Assembly (NCBI GenBank): GCA_947177185.1
Contig: CAMWTJ010000001.1
Location: forward strand, 62,001 to 126,000
Source: an uncultured Porphyromonadaceae bacterium
GTDB lineage: Bacteria > Bacteroidota > Bacteroidia > Bacteroidales > Muribaculaceae
DNA length: 64,000 nt
Direction of reading: 5' to 3'
Shown: positions 1 through 11,593 of the stretch, in pieces
Numbering within the stretch: the stretch's first letter is position 1
Layout of the letters: each line of letters opens with the position of its first letter
Program-made: the position numbers and the translations under genes
The notes under the pieces: model-generated
Told to the model about the DNA's origin: nothing
Seen by the model: the letters and a program-made list of their open reading frames with translations, nothing else
Databases searched by the model: none

Positions 1-80
1 TCGACGGCGCCAAGATATCGAAGGGTCGGCTGGTGGTTGACATGCCGGCCATGTCGATTGTGACCCTCGAGCTTAAATAA
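1..80 (+). CDS. C-terminal tail of an unidentified protein (partial)
   Basis: Frame 3 is open from the window edge to TAA at 78-80 and gives about 25 residues ending MSIVTLELK. The hydrophobic beta-strand ending resembles the C-terminal beta-sandwich of secreted glycoside hydrolases such as GH51 arabinofuranosidases. That is only a resemblance in a short tail, so no function is assigned. It is convergent with the ABC transporter operon and followed by a strong hairpin. Confidence 0.5.
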   Translation, partial: DGAKISKGRLVVDMPAMSIVTLELK

Positions 81-101
81 GCGCGCTGCGCGCAAAAGCC
101 G

Positions 102-140
102 GGCGGGCGAGGCTGTGGAGTCTCGCCCGCCTGTGTGTTT
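102..140. terminator. Bidirectional hairpin terminator
   Basis: A perfect 10-bp stem, GGCGGGCGAG (102-111) pairing with CTCGCCCGCC (122-131), closes a 10-nt loop between two convergent genes. It is followed by tgtgtgttt on the + strand. Confidence 0.6.
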
Positions 141-153
141 CAGAAGGTGCGGG

Positions 154-921
154 TCAGCGGCCGGGGCGGTAGTCGAGAGTGGCGCTGTCGAAGCGCACGG
201 CCGATGTGCGGAACACGCGGTCCATGACTCCTGTGGCGATGACTTCGTCGCGCGTGCCGCACACGAGTGTGCCGGTCGCGCTGTCCATCACCCAGAGGTC
301 GTCGGCCACATCGAGCGCGGGCGCGATGTCGTGGGTTGACAGCAATATGCTCTTGCCATGCTCGCGGCAGAGCTTCCGCAGGAGCTGCATTATCTCGATG
401 CGGCTGGCGGCGTCGAGGAAGCTCGTGGGTTCGTCGAGCAGCATTATCGGCGTGGCCTGCGCCACGGCGCGTGCTATCATGGTTTTCTGGCGTTCGCCGT
501 CGCTGAGGGTGGCGGTTTTGCGGCGGCGCAGCGAGTCGATGCCTACGGCGCGTATGGCCGCGTCGATTTCGGCATGGTCGGATGCCGAAAGGCGTCCGAA
601 CACGCCTGTGTGGGGATGGCGTCCGAGTGCCACGACCTCTTCGGCCGTGAGGTCGTCGGCGCTGCCGGGGTCGGTGTACACCAGGCTCATGCATTGCGCG
701 AGGCGCCGGCGCGACAGGCTGCGTATATCCTCGCCGCCGATGCACACCGTGCCGCCTATCGGTGGCTGGGCTCCGGCGAGCGTGCGCAGGAGGGTGGATT
801 TGCCGGTGCCGTTGGCGCCTATGAGCACAGTGGTGGTCAGCGGCCGGAGCGTAAGGTCCGACGGCCCGGTCACTGCGTGTCTGCCGTATCCGGCTATGAG
901 CTTGCTGGCTGAGAGCGTCAT
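154..921 (-). CDS. ABC transporter ATP-binding protein (FecE/BtuD-type)
   Basis: ATPase subunit of an importer for an iron chelate, haem or cobalamin, acting on the cytoplasmic face of the inner membrane. The Walker A motif GANGTGKST lies at about residues 35-43, the signature is LSDGERQ, and Walker B is IMLLDEPTSFLD. The ORF track extends to 1164, but the extra 81 residues read as an out-of-frame shadow of the permease. ATG at 919-921 gives a normal 255-residue subunit and an ATGA overlap with the permease stop (918-920), which indicates translational coupling. The ligand cannot be read from the sequence. Confidence 0.92.
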   Translation of the reverse strand: MTLSASKLIAGYGRHAVTGPSDLTLRPLTTTVLIGANGTGKSTLLRTLAGAQPPIGGTVCIGGEDIRSLSRRRLAQCMSLVYTDPGSADDLTAEEVVALGRHPHTGVFGRLSASDHAEIDAAIRAVGIDSLRRRKTATLSDGERQKTMIARAVAQATPIMLLDEPTSFLDAASRIEIMQLLRKLCREHGKSILLSTHDIAPALDVADDLWVMDSATGTLVCGTRDEVIATGVMDRVFRTSAVRFDSATLDYRPGR

Positions 922-1916
922 TGTTGTCGGCGTCCGTTGAAGATTATGTATAAGATTACCGGCACTCCGAGTATGGGGGTAATGGCGTTGACGGGCAGTA
1001 TGCCCCATCGCGCCGGCAACACGCTGAGCAGTGCCGTGAGCAGCCCTGTGGCCGCCCCTATAAGGGCTGTGGCCGGTATGAGCCATCTGTGGGCCGATGT
1101 GCCGAGGCTCAGGCGCGCCATGTGCGGCACGGCAAGGCCTATGAACGAAATGGGGCCGCACCACGCGGTGACAACGGCTGTGAGAGCGCCGCTCACCAGC
1201 ATGATGCCGGCGCGCACGGCTTTGAGGTTAACACCCATATTGGCCGCATAGCGCTCGCCGAGCAGCAGGGCGTCGAGGGGTTTTACAAAGAGTACGGCCG
1301 AGAAAGAGAACGCCGACGTGAGCGCGGCGAACCAGGGCAGGCCCGAAGCGGTGACGCCGGAGAAATTGCCAAGACCCCAGACCATGAATGTGTGCACGCT
1401 TTTTTCGGGAGCGAAGAAATTGAGCAGCGATATGGCCGATGATGTCAGATAGCCTGTGAGCACGCCCACTATGAGCAGCATGGCCGCCGAGCGCACACGC
1501 GTGCCGATGGCGAGCAGCAGCAGCATTATGGCCAGCGCTCCGGCGAGCGCTCCCGTGAGAGTGCCGGCGCCGATGGCGGCGCCTCCGCCTATGCCAGCGA
1601 GCACCACGAGCGCCACTCCGAGCGACGCGCCGGAGGAGATGCCCATAATGGACGGCCCGGCGAGCGGATTGCGGAACAGTGTCTGCATGAGCAGGCCTGC
1701 CACGGCGAGCGCCATGCAGCCTGTGGCTGCGGTCACAGCCATGGGCAGGCGTATGTCGCGCACTATCACGGACCACACCTCGCGACCTGTAGGCCGCCCG
1801 CATATGGCGCGCCACACGTCGGCCGCAGGTATGTCGACCGAACCTGCGGCAAGGCAGGCCGGAAACATCAGGGCTATAGCCGCAAGCGCAAGGATAATGG
1901 TGGCGGGGCGGCGCAT
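918..1916 (-). CDS. FecCD/BtuC-family ABC transporter permease
   Basis: Integral membrane permease of 332 residues with the hydrophobic segment pattern of the FecCD family. Near residues 85-105 is the family sequence LFRNPLAGPSIMGISSGASLG, and the C-terminal region has GLAVPHMARL. Only one permease gene is present, so a homodimer is expected. It is the middle gene of the binding protein-permease-ATPase set, 4 bp upstream of the lipoprotein stop and overlapping the ATPase start by 4 bp. Confidence 0.92.
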   Translation of the reverse strand: MRRPATIILALAAIALMFPACLAAGSVDIPAADVWRAICGRPTGREVWSVIVRDIRLPMAVTAATGCMALAVAGLLMQTLFRNPLAGPSIMGISSGASLGVALVVLAGIGGGAAIGAGTLTGALAGALAIMLLLLAIGTRVRSAAMLLIVGVLTGYLTSSAISLLNFFAPEKSVHTFMVWGLGNFSGVTASGLPWFAALTSAFSFSAVLFVKPLDALLLGERYAANMGVNLKAVRAGIMLVSGALTAVVTAWCGPISFIGLAVPHMARLSLGTSAHRWLIPATALIGAATGLLTALLSVLPARWGILPVNAITPILGVPVILYIIFNGRRQQ

Positions 1917-1920
1917 GGCA

Positions 1921-3051
1921 TCAGAGTCTTTCGAAATAAATCAGAGCCGAATCCGGCGCGGTGGCACCCGGGTGCAGTATCTCCACGTAGTCGTGCAGCA
2001 CGCGCTCGGGATGGAACGCGATGTCGTTGAATATGTTTTTGCGCGAGGTGTCGCACACGTATATATTCTTGTTGCGGAAAGCCTTGATATGCGCCGCGGC
2101 GGGGTTGTCGCGGCGGAGTGCGGCGTAGTCGGGCACGCTTCCGTAGCACCGTATCAGCCACACATCGGCGTCGGATGCACGGTCGAGCACCATGGAGGCG
2201 TCGAGCGAGAGCGAGCCTTCCGAGTCGGTGTCGCTCCACGGATAGTCTGCTCCGGCGTCGGAAAGCAGGCGTGCCATATAGCTCTTGCCGGCCGGGACGT
2301 ACCACACGCCGCCGGTGATGTTTTCGGTCAGAACCCTGGGCCGCGCGGATGTCTGCTCCGCGCGCCGGCACATGCTGCTGTAGTCGGCCACGACGGCATC
2401 GTAGATGCTGTCGGAGCGCTCTGCGCAGCCGTACAGTATGCCGAGCAGTTTTATCCACTCGGCGCGCCCGAGAGGCGTCTGCTCCATGTAGTCGGCCATG
2501 GGTATGGCGGCTATGCCCGAGCGTGCGAGCACGCCGTTGTCCACGCCCTGCATGGGCGAGAGCAGCACGGCGTCGCAGTCGAGGGCGAGCAGACGCTCGA
2601 CAGACGGTGAGGACGACGAGCCCACGTCGGCCACCCGGCCTTCCGCAAGCAGTATGCCGACGGTGTCCGACGGGGGGAAATACGAACCGTCGGCCACGGC
2701 AGTGAGCGCATGTCCGGCACCGAGCTCAAACATCGGCGCGGTGTGCACCGACGAGAACACGGCACTGCGCGTCAGCGGCACCCGCACGAGTATGCCGTCG
2801 TCGGCATCGGCGGGCACGTCGGCGTCGCGGTCCACGAGCGCGAGCCTCGCCATCACGGCGCCTTTTTCGCCCCAGGGGTCGGAAATGACAGCCTCGGTGT
2901 AGGAACCGTGGTCCACGATGGTAAGAAGCGTGGCGTTGGACGTGAGCGTGTCGCCCGGCGTGCCGCCGTTGTCGGCGCTCTGTCTGCCGCACGAGGCAAA
3001 GGTGCCGGCGAGTGCCATGCCGGCAAAGAATCCGATTATGAGTCTGCGCAT
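1921..3051 (-). CDS. Periplasmic metal-chelate/vitamin-binding lipoprotein (FecB/BtuF-like)
   Basis: A 376-residue substrate-binding protein for the adjacent permease and ATPase. The N-terminus is a lipoprotein signal (MRRLIIGFFAGMALAGTFASC) with Cys about residue 21. The two-lobed type III binding fold is suggested by the central VERLLALDCDAVLLSP and later DADVWLIRCYGSV segments. The FecB-type assignment rests mainly on the operon context. The substrate could be a siderophore, haem or B12. No cobalamin riboswitch fits in the 23 nt upstream, which makes a B12 role less likely. Confidence 0.85.
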   Translation of the reverse strand: MRRLIIGFFAGMALAGTFASCGRQSADNGGTPGDTLTSNATLLTIVDHGSYTEAVISDPWGEKGAVMARLALVDRDADVPADADDGILVRVPLTRSAVFSSVHTAPMFELGAGHALTAVADGSYFPPSDTVGILLAEGRVADVGSSSSPSVERLLALDCDAVLLSPMQGVDNGVLARSGIAAIPMADYMEQTPLGRAEWIKLLGILYGCAERSDSIYDAVVADYSSMCRRAEQTSARPRVLTENITGGVWYVPAGKSYMARLLSDAGADYPWSDTDSEGSLSLDASMVLDRASDADVWLIRCYGSVPDYAALRRDNPAAAHIKAFRNKNIYVCDTSRKNIFNDIAFHPERVLHDYVEILHPGATAPDSALIYFERL

Positions 3052-3074
3052 GCGATGCGGTATGTGGGGTTGAA

Positions 3075-3368
3075 TCAGAATTCGTAGTCGACGCAGCCGC
3101 GCATGTCCTTGTTGGCTCCGAGCAGTGCTGCGGCAGCCACATGGGCGGGGTGGGCGGCATATACGGCCACGTCGGCCATGGTGGGCACGACGGCGGTCAG
3201 CACCACATCCCAGTCTTCGGCGGGGTTCTGGTTCAGACCTACTTCGATGCTCTGCAGCACGTCGATCTGTGCGGGAAGCGCCTCGAGGGCGTTTTTAAAG
3301 TCCGATGCCACACGCAGACGCTCCTCGGCGCTGCCTTTGAGGCGGAACATTACGATGTGTTTTACCAT
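3075..3368 (-). CDS. Dabb (stress-responsive A/B barrel) domain protein
   Basis: A 97-residue protein that is all one Dabb domain: MVKHIVMFRLKG at the start, a middle helix, and the typical tail THPAH-like YAAHPAHVAA. Family members are small dimeric ferredoxin-like barrels of mostly unknown function. It sits 4 nt after the ABC-F stop and 23 nt before the binding lipoprotein, so it is probably in the same transcript. Confidence 0.85.
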   Translation of the reverse strand: MVKHIVMFRLKGSAEERLRVASDFKNALEALPAQIDVLQSIEVGLNQNPAEDWDVVLTAVVPTMADVAVYAAHPAHVAAAALLGANKDMRGCVDYEF

Positions 3369-3372
3369 AGCT

Positions 3373-6014
<2,642 letters not shown>

Positions 6015-6086
6015 TTTTTCTGCTATATATCTGTTTTGCAAAACAAAGACCGCCTCAGAGTCCGGCGGCCGCTTGAAAGCTCGGTG

Positions 6087-6785
6087 TCAACCGTATTTGC
6101 TTATTTTGCGCAGTTGCGCTTCGTTTGTGATTTTGATGCGCCGTCCGTCCACTACTACCAGACGTTCGGCTACGAATGTGGAGAGGGTGCGTATGGCGTT
6201 GCTTGTGGTCATGTTGGAGAGGTTGGCCAGGTCTTCGCGCGCCATATATATTTTCAGGGTGGCGCCGTCGTCCTCATAGCCGTAGTTGTCGAGCAGCACG
6301 ATGAGGGCTTCGGCCAGGCGTCCGCGGATGTGTTTCTGCGTGAGGTTGACAATGCGTGTGTCGGAGCCGCCGAGATTGCGCGAGAGCTCCTGGATAAAGA
6401 ACCAGGCGAGATTGTTGTTGTTGCTGATCATGTCGCGCACAAGGGTCAGCGGTACTGCGCCGAGCATGGAGGGCTCGAAAGCCGAGGCGCTGCTCACATA
6501 GGATTCCTGGGCGAAAAAAGCGCGGTAGCCGAAATATTGCACGGGGCGTATGAGCCGCAGTATCTGCACGCGTCCTCCGACTCCTTCTTTAGTTTTCTTG
6601 ACCTTGCCTTTGAGGAGCACCCAAAGAAACTCAGGTTCGTCGCCTTCGGCGTATATCAGCTGGTTTTTCTTGAAGGTGTGCACCTCCATGTTTTCCACCA
6701 CCAAGCGGCGCTCTTCGCTGTTGAGGCGTGCCCATATTTCGGCCATGTCCTCATTGATTACTTTCTCGAGTGCAGCTTTAATCAT
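6087..6785 (-). CDS. Crp/Fnr-family transcriptional regulator
   Basis: A 232-residue regulator. Residues about 30-130 form the cyclic-nucleotide-binding-like beta roll (FKKNQLIYAEGDEPEFLWVLLKGKVK). A long dimer helix follows, then a C-terminal winged helix with recognition region AREDLANLSNMTTSNAIRTL. There are no N-terminal cysteines for an FeS cluster, and the cAMP-contacting Arg-Ser pair is not evident, so the effector is unknown. It has its own promoter at 6818-6825 and a palindrome over the expected start of transcription. Confidence 0.9.
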   Translation of the reverse strand: MIKAALEKVINEDMAEIWARLNSEERRLVVENMEVHTFKKNQLIYAEGDEPEFLWVLLKGKVKKTKEGVGGRVQILRLIRPVQYFGYRAFFAQESYVSSASAFEPSMLGAVPLTLVRDMISNNNNLAWFFIQELSRNLGGSDTRIVNLTQKHIRGRLAEALIVLLDNYGYEDDGATLKIYMAREDLANLSNMTTSNAIRTLSTFVAERLVVVDGRRIKITNEAQLRKISKYG

Positions 6786-6798
6786 TCCTATGTTGTAT

Positions 6799-6815
6799 TG
6801 TTATGTTTTATAACA
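6799..6815. promoter_or_regulatory. Inverted repeat upstream of the Crp/Fnr gene
   Basis: TGTTAT-GTTTT-ATAACA, a perfect 6-bp inverted repeat with 5-bp spacing. It lies between the -7 box and the start codon, over the predicted start of transcription, which is a fitting position for autorepression. A 5'UTR hairpin is the alternative. Confidence 0.4.
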
Positions 6816-6817
6816 TG

Positions 6818-6825
6818 CAAAATTA
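6818..6825 (-). promoter_or_regulatory. -7 box (TAATTTTG) for the Crp/Fnr gene
   Basis: Minus-strand TAATTTTG matches the Bacteroidetes TAnnTTTG consensus, 32 nt before the ATG. No clear TTG is seen 19-21 bp upstream. Confidence 0.5.
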
Positions 6826-6917
6826 CGATTTTTTTTCATAAAAACTGCATTTCGACACTAAAAAAGTACTTTTGGGCAATAAACAGACTATTTTTAAGGC
6901 AAAATTTGCAATAAAAA

Positions 6918-9341
6918 TCAAAAATCCACAGTCAGGCGCACGTTGAACTGGCGGCGCGTGAGATAGTTCGGCACGGCGTACTGTATGTTGTTGACATCCG
7001 TGACCCAGTAATATGAGCTGACATTGCTGATGTCGAGAAGGTTGAACACGTCGAATCCGAGCCACACGCTCTTGAGCTTTCCGGCTATGCCCGAGCGCGG
7101 CGCCGACGAATCCGTGCGTGGCTGCAGCAGGGCGTAGCTAAGGCCTATGTCGACGCGCTTGTAGGCCGGTGCGCGGAAATATCCTTTGTCGCGTGTGCTC
7201 TGCGGCGCCGTCATGGGCAGTCCGTCCATGAAGATTCCGCGCAGGCTGAATTTGAGTTTCGGGAATTTCGGGAAATAGTCGGTGAAATACAGTGCCATGC
7301 TGTAGCGGCGGTCGGTGGGTCGCGGCACTTTCACGCCGTTGAGGTTCTCCTGCGTTTTCATCACGGAGAAACTGATCCATGAGTCGGAGCCCGGCACGAA
7401 CTGCCCGAAAAGCTTCAGGTCGAGTCCGGCGGCGTAGCCGCTGCTCAGGTTTTGTCCGGCATACACGATTTTCAGGTTGTCGATTTCGTAGGGGATAAGA
7501 TTGCCGAGGTTTTTGTAGTACGCTTCGGCCGAAAATCTGAACGGGCGGCTGAAGGCCCGGAACGTGTAGTCGCCGCCGGCTATCACCTGAAAGCTGCGCT
7601 GCGATTTGATATCGGGATTGAGGTTTATCACCGTGTTGCCGTGGCTGTCGGTGACCGGGCGCCGGAATTCCTTGAAGAACGGCGACTGGTAGTAGAGGCC
7701 CGTGGCGAGCCGGAACGCCCATCGTGGCGCGGCGTCGGGCACAAATCCCACGCTTACGCGCGGGCTGACAAGAAACTCGCGGTTGTAGTCCCAGTAGCTC
7801 ATGCGCACGCCGCCGTTGATGTTGACATAGCCAGCGGAGGTGGAGAGGCGGTAGGTGTCCTGGATGTATGCCGATATGCGGTTGCTCGACAGGTCGTTGC
7901 GCGAGTCGAGATTGTAGATTACGCGCAGGGCCGAGGGGTCGGATGGCAGCGAGAAGCCCGCGCTGTCGCGCAATTCCCACTCGCGTGTGCGGTCGTAGAT
8001 GGTTTCGTGGTTAAGTCCGATGCCGAAAGCCAGATTGTGGCTTTTCAGCATTGTGGCGCCGCGCAGCTGTGCGGTGAACACGCTGGCTTTGAGTCTGTTT
8101 CGTGCGTGTTCGTGGTATTTACCCACTCCCAGTTCGCCGCCTACGGCCGGGCCTTCGCCACCGCCGTCGGCACCGGCCTGGTCGAGCCAGTATTCGCCGC
8201 TTATGTCGTAGGCTACGAGTTCGTTCGACAGAAAGCCGGACATGAGCAGCTCGACGGTGGTGTTCTTGTCGGGTGTGAAACTCAACGTTCCGGCCCCGAA
8301 AAAGGTTTCGAAACGGTCTTTTTCCGCTCCGTCGAAATATACTTTGAACTGCTTGGCGTCGTCGCTCGTGCCGAACGATGTGGTGCGGTCGTGCGGCACA
8401 AACTTATAGTTGTTGATGGATATGTTTCCGAGCGCGCTCACTTTCCATTTGGGCGAGAAAGTGAGTGTCATGAACGTCTGATAGTCAAAATATTTAGGAT
8501 CGTATTCGCCTTTGTCGTCCATGGAGCTCAGGAGAGAGGCGTTGCTTTTGTAGCGCACGCCGTGCAGCTGCGAGAAGCGGCCTGATGCGGAACCGATGGC
8601 CAGGCTTCCGCCCATAAGGCTTATGTCGGCGGTGCCTTCGAACGCTTCGGGCCTGCGGTAAGTGATGTCGAGCACGCTCGACATGCGGTCGCCGTACTGC
8701 GCTCCGAAACCGCCTGTGGAAAAGCCTATGGCTCCCACCATGTCGGGGTTGATGATGCTGAGCCCTTCCTGCTGGCCCGAACTCACGAGCTGCGGGCGAT
8801 ACACCTCGATGCCGTTGATGTAGACGCTGTTTTCGTCGTAAGATCCTCCGCGCACGGAGTATTGCGACGACATCTCGTTGCTGCCCGTCACGCCCGCCAT
8901 GGTGGACACCAGTCCCTCGACACTGCGTCCGCCGGCTGCGGGCGCGAGCTTATAGCTGTCGGCGTCGAGGCGCTGCAGGGCGTCGGTCTGCTTGCGATAG
9001 TCGGTGACTTCTATGGCGTTGAGGGCGTACGACGCCGGCTCCATCTTCACGTTGAGAGTGATGTCGCCTTTGGGTTTTATGAGTTTGCGCCGCGCTTCCT
9101 GATAGCCTATGCATGTGAACTCGATGCGTATGGTGTCCTGACCTTCGGGCACGCTGAACTCGTAGTTGCCGTCGAGGCCGGATGTGGCGCCAATGGCAGT
9201 GCCGTGCAGGCGTATTGATACGAATTCGAGCGCCTCGTTGTTTTCGTCGGTGATTTTTCCGCGTATTTTCACGGCTGCGTTGGCGGCCAGGAGCAGTGTG
9301 GCTGTCAGCGAAACTATTATGATGGCAAATAATCGGTTCAT
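6918..9341 (-). CDS. TonB-dependent outer-membrane receptor with carboxypeptidase-regulatory-like domain
   Basis: An 807-residue outer-membrane beta-barrel transporter. A signal peptide (about 1-22, ending LAANA) is followed by a CarboxypepD_reg-like beta sandwich (about 25-105, KIRGKITDENNEALEFVSI), the plug (about 125-230, SVRGGSYDENSVYINGIEV), then a barrel ending in the aromatic strand FNVRLTVDF. No SusD partner is adjacent, so it is not a classical Sus pair. The ligand is unknown. The FecBDE-type ABC genes 3.8 kb downstream on the same strand could be the inner-membrane counterpart, but nothing links them directly. Confidence 0.92.
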   Translation of the reverse strand: MNRLFAIIIVSLTATLLLAANAAVKIRGKITDENNEALEFVSIRLHGTAIGATSGLDGNYEFSVPEGQDTIRIEFTCIGYQEARRKLIKPKGDITLNVKMEPASYALNAIEVTDYRKQTDALQRLDADSYKLAPAAGGRSVEGLVSTMAGVTGSNEMSSQYSVRGGSYDENSVYINGIEVYRPQLVSSGQQEGLSIINPDMVGAIGFSTGGFGAQYGDRMSSVLDITYRRPEAFEGTADISLMGGSLAIGSASGRFSQLHGVRYKSNASLLSSMDDKGEYDPKYFDYQTFMTLTFSPKWKVSALGNISINNYKFVPHDRTTSFGTSDDAKQFKVYFDGAEKDRFETFFGAGTLSFTPDKNTTVELLMSGFLSNELVAYDISGEYWLDQAGADGGGEGPAVGGELGVGKYHEHARNRLKASVFTAQLRGATMLKSHNLAFGIGLNHETIYDRTREWELRDSAGFSLPSDPSALRVIYNLDSRNDLSSNRISAYIQDTYRLSTSAGYVNINGGVRMSYWDYNREFLVSPRVSVGFVPDAAPRWAFRLATGLYYQSPFFKEFRRPVTDSHGNTVINLNPDIKSQRSFQVIAGGDYTFRAFSRPFRFSAEAYYKNLGNLIPYEIDNLKIVYAGQNLSSGYAAGLDLKLFGQFVPGSDSWISFSVMKTQENLNGVKVPRPTDRRYSMALYFTDYFPKFPKLKFSLRGIFMDGLPMTAPQSTRDKGYFRAPAYKRVDIGLSYALLQPRTDSSAPRSGIAGKLKSVWLGFDVFNLLDISNVSSYYWVTDVNNIQYAVPNYLTRRQFNVRLTVDF

Positions 9342-9400
9342 TACGTAGTTATAACGTGAGTCAATAAAAAAAATTGCCTTACGCTACGGGGTAATAAAAC

Positions 9401-9436
9401 GCACCCCGAAAGCCGTGGTGGAAACTTTCGGGGTGC
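9401..9436 (-). terminator. Intrinsic terminator of rho
   Basis: A 12-bp perfect stem (GCACCCCGAAAG with CTTTCGGGGTGC) closes a 12-nt loop. On the minus strand it is followed by GTTTTATT, just downstream of the rho stop. Confidence 0.75.
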
Positions 9437-9469
9437 GGAGTGCATTTGAGTGGCTGCGCGTGCGGCGGA

Positions 9470-11359
9470 TCAGTCGCCCATGGTGCGCAGCAGCTCGTCG
9501 TTGTCGCGCGTGCGCTCCATGCGGTCTTTGATGAACTCCATGGCCTCGATGCTGTTTCTGTCGCCGAGGAAGCGGCGCAGAATCCACATCCTGTTGAGGG
9601 TTTCGGGGCGCAGCAGCAGGTCGTCGCGGCGTGTGCTGGAAGCTGTGATGTCCACCGCGGGGAAAATGCGCTTGTTGGAGAGCTTGCGGTCGAGCTGCAG
9701 CTCCATGTTGCCTGTGCCCTTGAATTCTTCGAAGATTACCTCGTCCATTTTCGAGGATGTTTCGGTGAGCGCTGTGGCTATGATGGTGAGCGAGCCTCCG
9801 CCTTCGATGTTTCGTGCCGCGCCGAAGAAGCGTTTGGGTTTCTGCAGGGCGTTGGCGTCGACACCGCCGCTCAATATTTTGCCGGATGCGGGAGCGCAGG
9901 TGTTGTAAGCGCGTGCGAGGCGTGTGATGGAGTCGAGCAGAATCACTACGTCGTGGCCACATTCCACCATGCGTTTGGCCTTTTCGAGCACTATGCCTGC
10001 TATGCGCACGTGGCGGTCGGCCGGTTCGTCGAATGTGCTGGCTATCACTTCGGCGTTGACGCTGCGCTGCATGTCGGTCACCTCTTCGGGGCGTTCGTCG
10101 ATAAGCAGGATAATGATGTAGGTTTCGGGATGGTTTTGTGCTATCGCGTTTGCCACATCTTTAAGAAGCAGTGTTTTACCGGTCTTGGGAGGTGCCACAA
10201 TCAGGCCTCGCTGTCCCTTGCCGATAGGCGAGAACATGTCGACCACGCGGGTGGAGATGTTGCAAGTGGGGCCGCTTGTGATGTCGAATTTTTCGTCGGG
10301 GAAGAGCGGGGTGAGGTGCTCGAACGGCACGCGGTCGCGTATGAAATCGAGCGAGCGACCGTTCACTCGGAGCACCTCGGTGAGGATGAAATATTTGTCG
10401 TTTTCGCGCGGCGGCCGTACGGATGCCTCAACCACATCGCCCGTCTTCAGGTTGCAGCTCTTGATATGTGACTGCGACACGTATATGTCGTCGGGGCTCG
10501 GCATGTAGTTGAAATCGCTCGAGCGGAGGAAACCGTGGCCCTGGGGCTCGACTTCCAGCACGCCGGCAGCTTCCAGAAGGCCTGAGAAGTCGAAGCGCTG
10601 GTTTTGCTGCTGATTGCGTTCCTTGCGGTTTTTGTTCTTTTTGCCCTGCTGTGCGGCGGGAGCCGGCTGTCCGGGCTCGGTGATGGTGATGGGAGCCTGC
10701 GCCACAGCCTTTTCGGCTTCTTCGCGTTCGCGTTGCGAGCGCGGCACAAATTTGCGTCCTTCGCTGCGGGGGAAGAAGGTGCCGAGCGAGGTTTCGGTAT
10801 TGTTGTCGTGGCGGAAATCGCGCTGCGGCGCGTCGGTATTGCTGTCGGCCACGGCGGCAGTTGCGGTGTCGGCGGCCGCTGTGTCTGCTTCGGCTGCCGG
10901 CTGGTCGGACGGAGCGGTGGGTGCGGCGTTTTCAGCTGCGTTGCGTTCTTCGATTTCTTTTTTCGAAGGGCGGCCGCGGCGCTTGCGAGGGGCTGTTTCT
11001 GCGGTTTCCGGCTCGGCGTCGGCTGCCTTTTCTGCAGCGGGTGCCGGAGCGGCGTCGGCAGCCTGCTCTTCGGCCTTTGCCTTTTTAGAGCGGGTCTTGC
11101 GTGCTTTCGGTTCTTCGCCGGCCTGTGCGGCGGGTTCTTTTTTCTTTCGGGTGCGCTTTTGCGGCTCTGTTTCGCCGGCGGCTTCTGCGGCCCTGCGGCG
11201 TTCTGCTCCGGCTGAGGCGCGGTCTACGGCCTGCTGGTCGAGAATCCGATAGATAAGTTCTTCTTTTTTTGAGGGGTCAATTTTCTTGAGTCCCATGTTT
11301 TCGGCGACACTTTTGAGTTGGTCGTCGCTCATTTCGTTCAATTCGGAAATGTTGTACAT
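9470..11359 (-). CDS. rho: Transcription termination factor Rho with a long disordered insertion
   Basis: Hexameric RNA helicase that terminates untranslated transcripts. The N-terminal Rho_N SAP-like helices ([20 protein letters not shown]) are followed by about 160 residues rich in Ala, Glu, Pro and basic clusters, including [12 protein letters not shown], which contains an AT-hook-like RGRP core. Then come the cold-shock RNA-binding domain ([20 protein letters not shown]) and the ATPase ([25 protein letters not shown]-loop and R-loop regions). I start at 11359, because the track start is a GTG eight codons upstream. Length is 629 residues against about 420 for E. coli Rho. In Bacteroides thetaiotaomicron the equivalent disordered region is known to drive condensate formation. 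Confidence 0.95.
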   Translation of the reverse strand: MYNISELNEMSDDQLKSVAENMGLKKIDPSKKEELIYRILDQQAVDRASAGAERRRAAEAAGETEPQKRTRKKKEPAAQAGEEPKARKTRSKKAKAEEQAADAAPAPAAEKAADAEPETAETAPRKRRGRPSKKEIEERNAAENAAPTAPSDQPAAEADTAAADTATAAVADSNTDAPQRDFRHDNNTETSLGTFFPRSEGRKFVPRSQREREEAEKAVAQAPITITEPGQPAPAAQQGKKNKNRKERNQQQNQRFDFSGLLEAAGVLEVEPQGHGFLRSSDFNYMPSPDDIYVSQSHIKSCNLKTGDVVEASVRPPRENDKYFILTEVLRVNGRSLDFIRDRVPFEHLTPLFPDEKFDITSGPTCNISTRVVDMFSPIGKGQRGLIVAPPKTGKTLLLKDVANAIAQNHPETYIIILLIDERPEEVTDMQRSVNAEVIASTFDEPADRHVRIAGIVLEKAKRMVECGHDVVILLDSITRLARAYNTCAPASGKILSGGVDANALQKPKRFFGAARNIEGGGSLTIIATALTETSSKMDEVIFEEFKGTGNMELQLDRKLSNKRIFPAVDITASSTRRDDLLLRPETLNRMWILRRFLGDRNSIEAMEFIKDRMERTRDNDELLRTMGD

Positions 11360-11522
11360 AAAATGTATGATGGGGGAGTGCACTTGGACGCGTAAGCCGC
11401 AAGCGGGGCATAATATGCCTGTCGGGGCCTTACGGGGTCCTGTTCTGCAAAGGATGCAGCAGTCGGTTTACAATAATAGGGGGGAGGAGGTAGTAAAAAG
11501 TCAGTTCTAAAGTGCTTTTTAC
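11360..11522 (-). other. Leader of about 160 nt upstream of rho
   Basis: Non-coding stretch between the predicted rho start of transcription and the rho ATG. It contains a palindrome GGCATAATATGCC (11407-11419) and a small hairpin CTGCA-AAGGA-TGCAG (11445-11459). It is long enough for Rho-dependent autoregulation, as known for rho leaders elsewhere. I see no defined riboswitch. Confidence 0.4.
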
Positions 11523-11526
11523 GGCA

Positions 11527-11557
11527 CAAAATTACTATTCTTTTGTCTAAAAAACAA
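11527..11557 (-). promoter_or_regulatory. rho promoter
   Basis: Minus-strand TTG (11555-11557), 20-bp spacer, TAATTTTG (11527-11534): a full match to the Bacteroidetes promoter pattern. The upstream element overlaps the likely men operon terminator. Confidence 0.7.
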
Positions 11558-11569
11558 GCGCTGAGCGCT
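11546..11569 (-). terminator. Weak intrinsic terminator of the men operon
   Basis: On the minus strand AGCGC-TCA-GCGCT is followed by TGTTTTTTAG, downstream of the menE stop. The stem is only 5 bp with a 3-nt loop. The same bases hold the -33 element of the rho promoter. Confidence 0.45.
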
Positions 11570-11593
11570 AAAAGTTTGCGCAAAGCGGCATTT

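Noticed and set aside
3052-3074. Possible cobalamin riboswitch before the FecB-type gene
   Set aside because: Only 23 nt separate it from the upstream Dabb gene.
10604-11252. Cys/Phe/Gly- and Ser/Ala-rich + strand ORFs opposite the rho insertion
   Set aside because: They mirror the low-complexity Rho region; composition bias alone keeps them open.
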